Counted from the first letter of the stretch, positions 45,170-56,815 are shown. The stretch: 64,000 nt of DNA from an uncultured Poribacteria bacterium (GCA_951828515.1 OX639992.1:2076008-2140007); one strand, 5' to 3'. Made by a program: numbers and translations. The notes: generated by a model from the sequence alone, not told the origin.

Positions 45170-45529
45170 CTATTCAACTGCATCATCAAGAAGCATATTA
45201 TGATTCTGATATAACCTATTGCGAACACGGTTAAAAGCTAGCTGTCTTTCAACAGGGTTCTCTCCGGTCAACCATTCATAGGCATGTGCTAGAAGTGTCT
45301 CAATAATCTTTCCACATCTGAGGGACTCATCATCCGAACCCATAAACCACTTTGCCGGTGGGATAAAATTCCACCATAGCTGATTCTTTAAATTGTCATA
45401 GTCTGGGAGTTCTAATTCAAGTGGCGAGACAGTTTTACAAATAGTTTCATAATTATCTTGAACCGGTTTTGCTGAAAACTGACCAAAAGCAACCCCTAAC
45501 TCAAAAAAGTTCTTTTTAAGTAGATTCAT
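45170..45529 (-). CDS. Small protein of unknown function between 5S rRNA and hicA
   Basis: 119 residues without signal peptide or TM. Sequence features are FFELGVAFGQFSAKPVQDNY at the start and ESLRCGKIIETLLAHAYEWLTGENPVERQLAFNRVRNR, a charged helical C-terminal half. No family is recognised. It starts 36 bp downstream of the rRNA terminator (TTAGGAGACAATCAGGT before ATG) and ends 29 bp before hicA, so it is probably in the hicAB transcription unit. Confidence 0.6.
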   Translation of the reverse strand: MNLLKKNFFELGVAFGQFSAKPVQDNYETICKTVSPLELELPDYDNLKNQLWWNFIPPAKWFMGSDDESLRCGKIIETLLAHAYEWLTGENPVERQLAFNRVRNRLYQNHNMLLDDAVE

Positions 45530-45555
45530 ACCTGATTGTCTCCTAAGGGGTTTAT

Positions 45556-45586
45556 AAAATTAAAGGGCAGGCGGGATGCCTGCCCT
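45556..45586 (-). terminator. Rho-independent terminator after 5S rRNA
   Basis: Minus-strand GGGCAGGC - ATCCC - GCCTGCCC followed by TTTAATTTT. The stem occupies 45565-45585, about 10 bp after the end of 5S. Confidence 0.85.
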
Positions 45587-45596
45587 GAGAAAGGAT

Positions 45597-45713
45597 TCCC
45601 GGCAACGACCTACTTTCCCGCGGGGTCGCCCCCGAAGTATCATCAGCGCTGAAGGGCTTAACGACCGTGTTCGGGATGGGTACGGGTGGATCCCCTTCGC
45701 TATAGCCACCGGA
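45597..45713 (-). rRNA. rrf: 5S ribosomal RNA
   Basis: The minus strand carries the conserved core CCCATCCCGAACACGG and GAAAGTAGGTCGTTGCCGGG, about 117 nt. It lies downstream of 23S as usual. Boundaries are estimated from helix I pairing. Confidence 0.93.
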
Positions 45714-45829
45714 AAATTTTTTGTAGGACTCAGACTGTTTAGAAACCAGCATCTCTTGATGTTGCTGAGCCGTTACAAGAATATTTGACAATTGTATATG
45801 TGTGAGGGGTCGGTAGAAAGATAAAAGTT

Positions 45830-48832
<3,003 letters not shown>

Positions 48833-48875
48833 AAGTAATATCATATTCTACCGATTTACCCTCTATATACAATTG

Positions 48876-48886
48876 TCAAAGAACAA
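48876..48886 (-). promoter_or_regulatory. boxA-like element in the 23S leader
   Basis: Minus-strand TTGTTCTTTGA, identical to the element in the 16S leader (17022-17032), and located between tRNA-Ala and 23S. Confidence 0.6.
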
Positions 48887-48920
48887 TGCCTAAGAAAGAC
48901 TTACACCTTTTCTTAGACGA

Positions 48921-48993
48921 TGGAGATGAGCGGAGTTGAACCGCTGACCTTCTGGTTGCAAACCAGATGCTCTCCCAACTGAGCTACACCCCC
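48921..48993 (-). tRNA. tRNA-Ala (UGC anticodon)
   Basis: A 73-nt cloverleaf. Acceptor GGGGGTG pairs with CATCTCC, D arm TAGCTCAGTTGGGAGAGC, anticodon TGC in TTTGCAA, T arm GGTTCAACTCC, discriminator A, no encoded CCA. It lies directly upstream of 23S, with its own promoter (49009-49038). Confidence 0.95.
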
Positions 48994-49008
48994 ATGCGGT
49001 ACCTCTTA

Positions 49009-49038
49009 AGTATACCACAATCACGATACAAATGTCAA
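49009..49038 (-). promoter_or_regulatory. Promoter P1 for tRNA-Ala-23S-5S
   Basis: Minus-strand TTGACA (49038-49033), 18-bp spacer, TATACT (49014-49009). It shares the flanks AAATTTGACAT and TATACTTAA with two further copies upstream. Confidence 0.8.
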
Positions 49039-49055
49039 ATTTATTTTCAAAAATC

Positions 49056-49127
49056 GATCAGGGAGGAATCGCACCCCACTTACGGTTTTTCCAACCGATA
49101 CTCCTTATCTGAGCAACTGATCCGTAA
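49056..49127 (-). pseudogene. Degenerate tRNA-like sequence between P2 and P1
   Basis: The minus-strand sequence folds partly into a cloverleaf. GATCAG pairs perfectly with CTGATC, a GCTC/GAGT D-stem is present, a CGGT/ACCG anticodon stem encloses TGGAAAA (anticodon GAA by position), and a T-arm-like segment reads TGCGATT. U33 and U55 are replaced by G, and the T stem has a mismatch. It is therefore more likely a decayed tRNA-Phe-like or regulatory RNA than a functional tRNA. It has its own consensus promoter (49138-49166). Confidence 0.4.
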
Positions 49128-49137
49128 GACGCTTTTA

Positions 49138-49166
49138 AGTATACTACAAAAATCCGAGAATGTCAA
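49138..49166 (-). promoter_or_regulatory. Promoter P2 upstream of the tRNA-like sequence
   Basis: Minus-strand TTGACA (49166-49161), 17-bp spacer, TATACT (49143-49138). The transcript would begin a few bases before the tRNA-like element. Confidence 0.8.
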
Positions 49167-49229
49167 ATTTATTTTGCCGAGGAGTTATCTGAATCAGGAT
49201 TTTCGGTACTGTCAAGCGACGTGAGATTA

Positions 49230-49258
49230 AGTATACCACAAAATCTCTGAAATGTCAA
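49230..49258 (-). promoter_or_regulatory. Promoter P3 of the 23S unit
   Basis: Minus-strand TTGACA (49258-49253), 17-bp spacer, TATACT (49235-49230). It is the third member of a tandem promoter array with near-identical flanks. Confidence 0.8.
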
Positions 49259-49443
49259 ATTTATTTTGCCGATTTCATTTTGGTAGGCGATCTCCTTTCA
49301 CAAAATCTTATACTGAAACTCACAATTATTTAGACATCGGCAGTAAACGAGAGAAACACCCAAGCAAAAACACCTCGCCAGCGGCGGTGCGGGGTTCGTT
49401 GACTAAGCAACTGTCAACATATCTTCGGGCTTTACCATAAAGC

Positions 49444-52400
49444 CTAATTCCCACCCAGTATCGCATCTTGTTCTGAATCTCTGGGATTTCCAAGCCAAAG
49501 TTTGATGGCGGGACTGCTTGCCACAATCCGCTGACCGACCGAAGCATTAATGACAACGGTATACGGGAGCGTTTGCTGCGCACCGACGAAGGGGTTACGG
49601 CGTAGCTGATTACCGGTGGTGCCAGTCGTAATAATATTCGGTATAAGCTTCAAGGTGGCTTCGGTTTTATTTTTTCGGAGGACAGTCGTTCGACGTTGGA
49701 GCCTCACGCCAAAGGGCAGACCGACAGCGGTTAGGTTTAGGTTCTGTCGATTACCACTCTGCCGTTCAACCTTGACGGGGATGTCAATCGGGGTATCAGG
49801 CGTTACCACTACCTCCTGCAGTTCCGTTGACACTATAATAGAGGCGGTCTCTGTAACGCTGACCACAACGTTTTTCCGTTGGACAGTCTGGTCGTTATTT
49901 TGAATGCGATAGACTTCAACGGGTGTCGCGGCACGACGGTATTCATTGCCGGTAGCGGTCGTAACAGCACCAACGACGTGAACAACCCGATGCGTCAACT
50001 CAGCATCGGGAGCAGCAGTGAGGGTTATGTATCCCTGTGTTACACCGGAGAGAATCGCGCTGTCGCTGGCAGTAATGCCAGGAGGCAAGTTTTCAACGGA
50101 AAGTCGTATCGGTTCTGTGAATCCGACGCGGCGTTGTAGAGTCACCTCCAATAGGACAGTTCCACCCCGCCCGATATTCGGGTTATCGGGTGTTACGGAG
50201 ATAGCGAAATCTGGCATCGTTGGACGCGCATCTAAATGGTAAACGTACCCGGGTCCTCCATTGCCAGCGATATCCTCAATGCGAACAGCATACACACCGG
50301 GTTCATCGAAACTGTAATCAATGATGGCATTGCGTCTTCCGCCGACACCAGCATTGTTTGCCAACACCTCGCCACGGGCACTGAGTAAGGTGAGTGAGGG
50401 ACTCAGCGGCGAATTGAGACGTTCTGCGGAGACAGTCAACGAATAACCGCCTATATCTGCGAAAAATCCCCACGGTCCGTATCCATTCGTAACTTTCACC
50501 AAAATCTTATTCCTGCCCTTCGAGACCGGCAACTGGATAACATCCTCGGCACGGCGGAGCGGTCGGTGGACGTATTTGCTAAAAACAAGCGCATCGTTCA
50601 CCCATATCTTGATCGTATCGTCAGAACCGAGGGATAAGAGATAGTTCTGGTCGCCGTCAGATTCAAGATAGGTTAGAGCATAACCTGTGACATCGTCTTC
50701 TGGGACATTTGAGAAGACATTTTCGCCCCGACTCTCGGTTTTATACCACCCGATCTTTCGTCCCTCTTTACCGATATATTCCTTATTGAAATCTATTTCA
50801 GTTTCAGGAGGATAGACGGTATCAAACCCCTTCTCGTCAATGTTATCAAACGGAAAAATCACCCACCACGGACCGAGGCTTGTTCCCTCCGAAATGGTAA
50901 ATCGGTAGTAGTCTACCTCACCGGGTTCTGAGATGCGTCCGCTGAGGGCACCTGGGGTCGTGAGGTGCTGTGCGCGTTCAAGTTGGCGTGCGACGAGTCC
51001 TGCTAAACGTTGCGCCTCTTGGGCAACGAAAGCGATGATACGGTCGCGTTCGGTCGGTGTAATGTCGGCGTTCTCCTTATTCGACATACGTGTAATGGTG
51101 CGTTCCCATTCCTCGGCAGAGAGTGCACGATTACTCGGCGAACGGAGTTCATGGCACGCCGTACATTTCGCCCCAAAAAGGATTTCGGACTCCGTGAATC
51201 GAGGCGCGATTTCCTGTGCAACTGTTTCATCCGACGCGGATTGAACTACCAGCCCTTCTTCGACAACTTCTGAGTGTGTATTAACAATAAATGGAAAAAT
51301 GCCGTAGGGGGTGCGAATCTGCTTGAGTCCTGGGTGTTCATCTGCAGTTAATTCAACCTGCCATTCGGTTTGTGGAAGATTCTCGCCTCCAATAACACAC
51401 TGAACGATATTGGCTTCAGGAGGCGTGGGTGGTCCGTAGAAGTGGGCAGGCACAAGACCTGCCCCTACTTCCCGATCTCCATTCGGGACCGTGCCACCAG
51501 CGGGGAACAGATAGGTATTGTAAGGAAGAACGCCGCCTGTTAAACGATAAACGGAATCCGGGTTGCCGCGATGCAACAAATCTCGGATGCGCAATACATA
51601 AAACGCGTCGGCAGGGAGTGTAACATCAAGAAGCGGATCTAAACTGTAGAATCCGTTACTCCGTGCCAATTCAATCCCCTTTGCATCGAAAAGAGAGAGT
51701 GTAGGATTGAAGAATTGCTGGCTAATGTTGTTGAGACGATAGGCGTTGACACTAAAGATACACCGCTGTCCTTTCGCGCCTTCAAAAACGTAATAATCTT
51801 CATCTCCACCGGGATTAATTAGCCCGTTGATGAGACCCGGCAATTCAATAATGGTAGCAGTTTCTGGGGTATTATTCGATTCTGTTTCAAGGACATCACG
51901 GATCTGGCTAACCTCAAAGGGCCAGGCCGTGGAGGTGCCGTGTTTACCGACGACCCGAATTTCGCGCATCCCGATAGGGGCATCCGATGCGATTGACAAT
52001 TGCGCTGTTAATCCGCCACTGGAAACCCTCGCCGCTGATGTTAGATAATCGATAATTTGGGACTGAACTTCTGCATTGATCTCCGCGCCTTTCTCTGTAA
52101 CCATCCGTCGGACAGTGGTTTCCCACTGTGCTGGCGTCATTGACCGGTTGCTTGGAGATCGGAGTTCATGACATTGCCCGCAATTCGCCTCAAAGACAGG
52201 CTTATGCGTGTCATCAACCGCGCCACCACCAGGATGAAGCTGGGCGGTGATGCCGGGTTCACCTTCAATAATAAGGGTGTGTGCTCCCTCTAAATCGGAA
52301 CCTTGGATTGCGATCTCAATAATGGTTCCGAGCTGCCCGCCAGCCGGAAACAGTGAATTGAGCCGTGGCACGCCTTGCGCAAACGTAGGTATAGCAATTG

Positions 52401-52485
52401 AAAGGAAGAGCAATGTGAAAAGGGTCTGGATTACGTTCTTGAGGCGATACCGCTTAGCCAAAAATGACCTTGTATTGGTTAGCAT
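49444..52485 (-). CDS. Secreted PPC-domain protein with two cytochrome-c-like heme modules
   Basis: 1013 residues from ATG 52485, preceded by GGGAGGTTTCACA. Signal peptide ending IAIPTFA/Q. Two c-type heme modules have almost the same sequence: CGQCHELRSPSNR (about 102-114) and CTACHELRSPSNR (about 441-453), so they arose by internal duplication. Around them lie PPC (bacterial pre-peptidase C-terminal) beta domains such as INGLINPGGDEDYYVFEGAKGQ and GRISEPGEVDYYRFTISEG, then Ig-like repeats. A dispersed repeat is embedded in frame near residues 338-350 (GDREVGAGLVPAHF). The protein is probably periplasmic or extracellular. It leads towards the WD40 and DUF1501 genes in a planctomycete-style cluster. 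Confidence 0.82.
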   Translation of the reverse strand: MLTNTRSFLAKRYRLKNVIQTLFTLLFLSIAIPTFAQGVPRLNSLFPAGGQLGTIIEIAIQGSDLEGAHTLIIEGEPGITAQLHPGGGAVDDTHKPVFEANCGQCHELRSPSNRSMTPAQWETTVRRMVTEKGAEINAEVQSQIIDYLTSAARVSSGGLTAQLSIASDAPIGMREIRVVGKHGTSTAWPFEVSQIRDVLETESNNTPETATIIELPGLINGLINPGGDEDYYVFEGAKGQRCIFSVNAYRLNNISQQFFNPTLSLFDAKGIELARSNGFYSLDPLLDVTLPADAFYVLRIRDLLHRGNPDSVYRLTGGVLPYNTYLFPAGGTVPNGDREVGAGLVPAHFYGPPTPPEANIVQCVIGGENLPQTEWQVELTADEHPGLKQIRTPYGIFPFIVNTHSEVVEEGLVVQSASDETVAQEIAPRFTESEILFGAKCTACHELRSPSNRALSAEEWERTITRMSNKENADITPTERDRIIAFVAQEAQRLAGLVARQLERAQHLTTPGALSGRISEPGEVDYYRFTISEGTSLGPWWVIFPFDNIDEKGFDTVYPPETEIDFNKEYIGKEGRKIGWYKTESRGENVFSNVPEDDVTGYALTYLESDGDQNYLLSLGSDDTIKIWVNDALVFSKYVHRPLRRAEDVIQLPVSKGRNKILVKVTNGYGPWGFFADIGGYSLTVSAERLNSPLSPSLTLLSARGEVLANNAGVGGRRNAIIDYSFDEPGVYAVRIEDIAGNGGPGYVYHLDARPTMPDFAISVTPDNPNIGRGGTVLLEVTLQRRVGFTEPIRLSVENLPPGITASDSAILSGVTQGYITLTAAPDAELTHRVVHVVGAVTTATGNEYRRAATPVEVYRIQNNDQTVQRKNVVVSVTETASIIVSTELQEVVVTPDTPIDIPVKVERQSGNRQNLNLTAVGLPFGVRLQRRTTVLRKNKTEATLKLIPNIITTGTTGNQLRRNPFVGAQQTLPYTVVINASVGQRIVASSPAIKLWLGNPRDSEQDAILGGN
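51442..51468. repeat. Dispersed palindrome inserted in frame in the PPC/cytochrome gene
   Basis: The 27-bp element (GGGCAGGCACAAGACCTGCCC core) also occurs, as GGGTAGGCACAAGACCTACCC, in the intergenic region at 20404-20430. Inside the gene it is read as GAGLVPAH without breaking the frame. Confidence 0.75.
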
Positions 52486-52502
52486 TGTGAAACCTCCCAA
52501 GA

Positions 52503-52618
52503 GTAGCAGTCAGCAGTCGGCAGTCGGCTGTCAGCAAAGACGCAAGCGTGTCAGAAAGGTTCTTTTTTGTTCTCACTGCGAAGTAGGCTAATAGTCAATT
52601 CGCCGAGAACTGATGGCT
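52503..52618. repeat. Family A repeat between WD40 and PPC genes
   Basis: AGCAGTCAGCAGTCGGCAGTCGGCTGTCAGC followed by AAAGACGCAAGCGTGTC and a mirror arm CGCCGAGAACTGATGGC. Confidence 0.65.
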
Positions 52619-52623
52619 ATTTC

Positions 52624-53697
52624 TTAGAATTCGTGGGTTAAGGCACGCTTACGGAGATTATAGAGCCGTACTTTGCCATCACGACCACCCGCCGCGACAA
52701 ACTCACCATTTGGACTGAACTGGACGGCATAAACAGCATCCGTTGACGCATCGAAAGTCTCATATCGGTTGCCCGACCGGAGACTCCAGATAATCACTGA
52801 AGTATCTGCGCTACCGGACGCAATCATTGTCATCCGATTATTCGCGGATCTAAGTGGGACACGCCCAGCATCAACACTATAGACGGCACCTTGATGTCCA
52901 TTGTATTCACGAACGAGTGCCCCCGTCATCTCCAGCGAATTTCGCCCCGCGGTACCTTGATTGCCACCTCCAACCGATGAAACACGCCACGTTCGCACAG
53001 TATTATCGGCAGAACCAGAGACGATCACATCTTCTTCGGCTGAATACGCGAGACTATAGACGGCGTCATCGTTGGCATCTAAGTTCACCAAAACGGTGTA
53101 AGTACTGGGATTCCATACCTTTAGGGTTTTATCTTCGCTACCAGTGACAAAGTAAGTGCCCTCTGGATGATACAAAGTGCAGAGGACCCTGCCAACGTGT
53201 TGTGTGAGCCATTTGGATACCCGGGTATCTATCGAAAAGTCAGTATCCTCAAGTCGTGTTAAGTCGATAACAGCACTATACTCATCCATACTCGCAGTGA
53301 CCAATGTTGTGTCACGTGGGCTGAGCGAGATGGATTCAATGGTATCACCGTGAATCTCGAAACTTTTAATGAGTTCTTCGGAGGAGACATTCCACACTCG
53401 GACTTCGCCACTTCGAGAAGCGAGACCACTGCTTGTATAGAGGGTTTTGCCATCTGAAGAAAACGTGAGACTCCGCACCTCACCGACATGTGGTTCATAC
53501 ATGTGAATGACGCGCTGCGTTTCGAGATCCCAGATTTCCACCCACTGGTATTTTCCGACAGCAAGTGCCTTACCATCGGGACTAAATTCAAGTGACCAGA
53601 TCGGGGATAGAGGTACTGCTGCGAAACAGAGAGACGTTGCGAAGATGATATAAGACGCTACTAATAACGTTCCTACATTGCGAAGCCTTTTGCCCAT
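52624..53697 (-). CDS. Exported WD40-repeat protein
   Basis: 357 residues with an N-terminal signal peptide (TLLVASYIIFATSLCFA/A) followed by about seven WD40 blades. Typical blade ends are LAVGKYQWVEIWDLETQ, TSSGLASRSGEVRVWNV, VTGSEDKTLKVWNPS, VSGSADNTVRTWRV, ASGSADTSVIIWSL and AAGGRDGKVRLYNL. WD40 propellers are scaffolds without catalysis. Exported WD40 proteins next to DUF1501 and cytochrome/PPC proteins are typical of planctomycete-like genomes. The AGGTCTAAGT ribosome-binding site supports the start. Confidence 0.85.
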   Translation of the reverse strand: MGKRLRNVGTLLVASYIIFATSLCFAAVPLSPIWSLEFSPDGKALAVGKYQWVEIWDLETQRVIHMYEPHVGEVRSLTFSSDGKTLYTSSGLASRSGEVRVWNVSSEELIKSFEIHGDTIESISLSPRDTTLVTASMDEYSAVIDLTRLEDTDFSIDTRVSKWLTQHVGRVLCTLYHPEGTYFVTGSEDKTLKVWNPSTYTVLVNLDANDDAVYSLAYSAEEDVIVSGSADNTVRTWRVSSVGGGNQGTAGRNSLEMTGALVREYNGHQGAVYSVDAGRVPLRSANNRMTMIASGSADTSVIIWSLRSGNRYETFDASTDAVYAVQFSPNGEFVAAGGRDGKVRLYNLRKRALTHEF

Positions 53698-53704
53698 ACT
53701 TAGA

Positions 53705-53850
53705 CCTCGTAGGTAGCGGTCAGCGTTTTAGCCACCAGCAGTCAGCAATCAGCAAAGAGGCTTTTCTAAAGCCCGTCAGTTTCCTGTTTAATTTGAGTAC
53801 TTTAGAACACCGAAAGGATATTCACTGAAAGTCGAAAGCCGACTGCTGAC
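53705..53850. repeat. Family A repeat between DUF1501 and WD40 genes
   Basis: Contains GCGGTCAGCGTTTTAGCCACCAGCAGTCAGCAATCAGCAAAGAGG and the mirror arm ACTGAAAGTCGAAAGCCGACTGCTGACCGC. Confidence 0.65.
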
Positions 53851-53856
53851 CGCGAA

Positions 53857-55173
53857 TTAAGAGAGAACGCCGCGAATAGGTTTACCGCCACGTGAGAGGA
53901 CAATGCGAACCCCATCAGGCGATTCGAGATGCTGATTATAATCAATACCGAGGGATCGATAGAGCGTTGCTGAGAGATCTTCCGGACGCACAGGAGTTCT
54001 CGCGGGTTCCATACCAAGCGGATCTGAAGCCCCAATGACTTGTCCGCCGCGGACTCCGCCGCCAGCTAACATCATCGAGAAAACACGGGAATGGTGATCG
54101 CGTCCGCCGTCGCGGTTAATGACAGGGGTTCTTCCAAATTCACCCATAGCCAAAACGAGGGTCGTTTCCAACAATCCTCGATCGCTTAAGTCTTCGATCA
54201 AGGTAGCCATCGTACGATCGAAGGCATTGAGTTTACCCGGCAACGATGAGAAGATGTTGTTGTGGTTATCCCATCCACCGTTACTGACAGTGACAAAGTT
54301 AACCCCTGCCTCAACGAGCCTTCTGGCAAGGAGACAACTTTGCCCGAAGGTATTCCGTTGATACGCATCGCGCGTCTTGCCTGACTCGGTGCCGAGATCG
54401 AACGCAGCACGTGCCTCGGTGGAACTCATTAGGTCATAAGCGGAGGTATAGAAACTATCGACGGCTTCAGCCGCCGGATTGCCTGTCTCATATTTCTTGA
54501 AAGCGGCATCGACGGCTTGCCGCAATGAGCGGCGACGTTCAACACGCGCAAAGGAAACCCCTTTGGGAGGTTCCAAATCTCGCACTTTGAAGTTCCTGCT
54601 TGCCGGGTTTCCTCCGGGCGAGAAAGGTGCGAGCGACGCGCCTAAAAATCCTCCGCCCCCATAAGCGACCGGAGCAGGTACAGCAATATAGGGAGGTAAT
54701 GCACTCCGCTGTTCTTTGAGTTTGGAGACAACAGCACCATACCCAGGGACAGCAAAACCCGGTAAGGGTTGATAACCTGTCATCATATAGTGCGTTCCAC
54801 GCTCATGTGCCGCCTCTGGCGAGGTCATCGAGCGGATAATGCAGAGTTTATCGGTTTGTTGGGCGAGTTTGGGAAGATGTTCGCTAATCTGAATACCGGT
54901 AACGTTTGTTGATATCGGTTTGAAAAGCCCACGAATCTCTTCAGGGGCATCCGGCTTGAGGTCCCACATATCAAGGTGGCTTGGACCGCCCCCCAACCAA
55001 ACGAGAATAACGGAGGTAGCGGTTTCCTTCCCCTGAAATGTGGTTGCACCGTGCGCTTTGAGCCGGAAAAGGTCTGTGAGGCTGAGACCGAACAAACCGA
55101 GGGCACCGGCTTTGAGAAAATCTCGGCGGTAAAATCCCTCACAATCTGTATGTACGCATCTGTCTTTTGCCAT
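53857..55173 (-). CDS. DUF1501 family protein, Tat-exported
   Basis: 438 residues from ATG 55173 (AAGGAGGAAAAGGACC just upstream; the longer frame is not supported). Twin-arginine signal RRDFLKAGALGLFGLSL (16-32). DUF1501 core: VILVWLGGGPSHLDMWDLKPDAPEEIRG, AQQTDKLCIIRSM, HERGTHYMMTGY, GGWDNHNN and VLAMGEFGRTP, which match the sulfatase/alkaline-phosphatase-like fold of this family. The precise activity is unknown; genes with DUF1501 usually accompany cytochrome-c/PPC proteins, as here (49444-52485). It is the gene just downstream of pafA on the minus strand, but unrelated to the proteasome by family. Confidence 0.87.
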   Translation of the reverse strand: MAKDRCVHTDCEGFYRRDFLKAGALGLFGLSLTDLFRLKAHGATTFQGKETATSVILVWLGGGPSHLDMWDLKPDAPEEIRGLFKPISTNVTGIQISEHLPKLAQQTDKLCIIRSMTSPEAAHERGTHYMMTGYQPLPGFAVPGYGAVVSKLKEQRSALPPYIAVPAPVAYGGGGFLGASLAPFSPGGNPASRNFKVRDLEPPKGVSFARVERRRSLRQAVDAAFKKYETGNPAAEAVDSFYTSAYDLMSSTEARAAFDLGTESGKTRDAYQRNTFGQSCLLARRLVEAGVNFVTVSNGGWDNHNNIFSSLPGKLNAFDRTMATLIEDLSDRGLLETTLVLAMGEFGRTPVINRDGGRDHHSRVFSMMLAGGGVRGGQVIGASDPLGMEPARTPVRPEDLSATLYRSLGIDYNQHLESPDGVRIVLSRGGKPIRGVLS

Positions 55174-55281
55174 GGTCCTTTTCCTCCTTAAATTGAGAGG
55201 TGAGGTCGGACGTTTGTAGCAGTGGCTCACAAGATGAGCAGGGGATCCCAAAACGTAAGACTTAGCAAGGATCTGAAAAAA

Positions 55282-56724
55282 TCAAGTTCGCGCGGGCCGC
55301 TTCCGTAGCCTTTTCATCCATCTTTGTGCCTTCGTGATGTTGGTGTCAAACGGTTCTTTCATCTCAAAATATTCCGTATGTCCTGCATATATTTGATGCC
55401 AATCAACAATACAAGGCATCCGATTTTGGGTGAGGGTACGCATCAGGAATGACCGAACTTTGGCACGCGTATCTTGCGGGGCATTGTCCACGGCGTGCTG
55501 AATATGTTCATCGGTGACAACTCTTTGCATCTGACCCTGTTCCTGAAGGGCATAGTAAAGTCCACTCTCCGTATGGATGTTATGATATTCTAAGTCTTGA
55601 CTTTTAATCCAAGAATCTTCCCAATCCAATTTCTCTTCATCAATGAAAGCTTCCAGTAACCATTTTTTTGCCGCCCAATCGACGCGATCAATAACATTTA
55701 ACCAATCATCTTCGAGTTCATCAAGAATAGACTCCCATGCCGCAAGTACCCATTCGGTCTCTTCGTCCCGTTCGGTAATCAAAGCCTGAACGAAGTTAAG
55801 ATACTCTCTCTGTAAATCAACAGCAGAGATTGTCTTTCCGGATTTCAGCTCGACGCGCCACGTGAAGGTATTATCGCGCGAGATGTGTCGAATCGCGTAG
55901 ACTGGATCCGCGAGTTCAAAGCCCGGGAGTGGCAATTTTTCGCCATGCATCTCGTGGAATGTTTCAATAGCAGAAAGCAAGAGTGCAGTGGTGCCGACCT
56001 TCAACGCGGTTGCGTATTCCGACATATTGGAATCCCCAACGAGAAGATGGAGGCGGCGGTATTTGGTGTAATCGCTGAGTGGTTCGTCTCGTGTATTGAT
56101 GATTGCGCGGCTGAACTGGATCCATTCATAAATCTCAGTGACGATGTGATCGGCACGCTGTGAAATCTGATAGTACTGTTGCTCACCAAGTTCATCTTGA
56201 AAATCGCCGAATTCAATCATTTCATCATACGCCCCGACTCTGCCCGCCCCTGCGTAAATTTGGCGTGTAACGAAGAAAGGCATCAGCGTCGGAATAACAA
56301 CACGGTAAAAGGGAACGTCTCGACTGATTTGGAAGTTTTCATGACATCCAAAGGTTGCCCCCGTAAAATGATCGATATTGTTTTTGAAGAAAGCCGTAGG
56401 CAACCCTGTATCCGTAAGGATACCGTTGATGACATGTTCAATGGCTTTATCGTAAGCGATAAGGTCAAAGAGTGTACCACATTCGGGCGTAGCGTACTCC
56501 AAATGTCCCATATCAATGTAGAGACGCCCCCCATTGAATAGGAACCCGCCGTTACCAGGAGGTTCGCCCCAGTCTCGATAGTGAATATCCCGAAGACCGA
56601 GTTCCAACACATCGAAGACATAGTCGCGTACGCGCGCCGCAACTCCCTCAGAGGTGCCACGAATCCGTTCGGCATCCGTCATGCATCCGAATTCAGTTTC
56701 GATTCCAAAAATTCTTTTGTCCAT
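55282..56724 (-). CDS. pafA: PafA-like Pup/UBact ligase
   Basis: 480 residues, glutamine-synthetase-like fold of the Pup ligase/deamidase family. It starts RIFGIETEFGC (nucleotide-site motif), followed by FNGGRLYIDMGHLEYATPEC with the catalytic Asp at about 71, FFKNNIDHFTGATFGCHENFQ, VTRQIYAGAGRVG, INTRDEPLSDYTKYRRLHLLVGDSNMSEYATALKVGT, and a C-terminal VDWHQIYAGHTEYFEMKEPFD. The long Dop-loop insertion is missing, so it is the ligase rather than the depupylase. It should join the C-terminal Glu of the UBact protein to lysines of target proteins using ATP. Last gene of the proteasome cluster. The start is preceded by CCGCAAGGTAAAATTAAAAA, which comes from a dispersed repeat. Confidence 0.9.
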   Translation of the reverse strand: MDKRIFGIETEFGCMTDAERIRGTSEGVAARVRDYVFDVLELGLRDIHYRDWGEPPGNGGFLFNGGRLYIDMGHLEYATPECGTLFDLIAYDKAIEHVINGILTDTGLPTAFFKNNIDHFTGATFGCHENFQISRDVPFYRVVIPTLMPFFVTRQIYAGAGRVGAYDEMIEFGDFQDELGEQQYYQISQRADHIVTEIYEWIQFSRAIINTRDEPLSDYTKYRRLHLLVGDSNMSEYATALKVGTTALLLSAIETFHEMHGEKLPLPGFELADPVYAIRHISRDNTFTWRVELKSGKTISAVDLQREYLNFVQALITERDEETEWVLAAWESILDELEDDWLNVIDRVDWAAKKWLLEAFIDEEKLDWEDSWIKSQDLEYHNIHTESGLYYALQEQGQMQRVVTDEHIQHAVDNAPQDTRAKVRSFLMRTLTQNRMPCIVDWHQIYAGHTEYFEMKEPFDTNITKAQRWMKRLRKRPART

Positions 56725-56725
56725 T

Positions 56726-56815
56726 TTTTAATTTTACCTTGCGGAGGAACAGCCTGCGTTTGGACTCCGACGTGCGTTTCTCATATCCGCCTGCGCCGTT
56801 GTTGCAGGCTACGGA
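56726..56815. repeat. Family B element providing the pafA ribosome-binding site
   Basis: The plus strand reads TTTTTTAATTTTACCTTGCGGAGG..., so on the minus strand CCGCAAGGTAAAATTAAAAA directly precedes the pafA ATG. It continues to a GCCTGCGCCGTTGTTGCAGGC hairpin, as in the copy behind purB (33063-33165). Confidence 0.75.

Noticed and set aside
49056-49127. Functional tRNA-Phe
   Set aside because: U33 and U55 are replaced and the T stem is mismatched, so it is listed as tRNA-like only.
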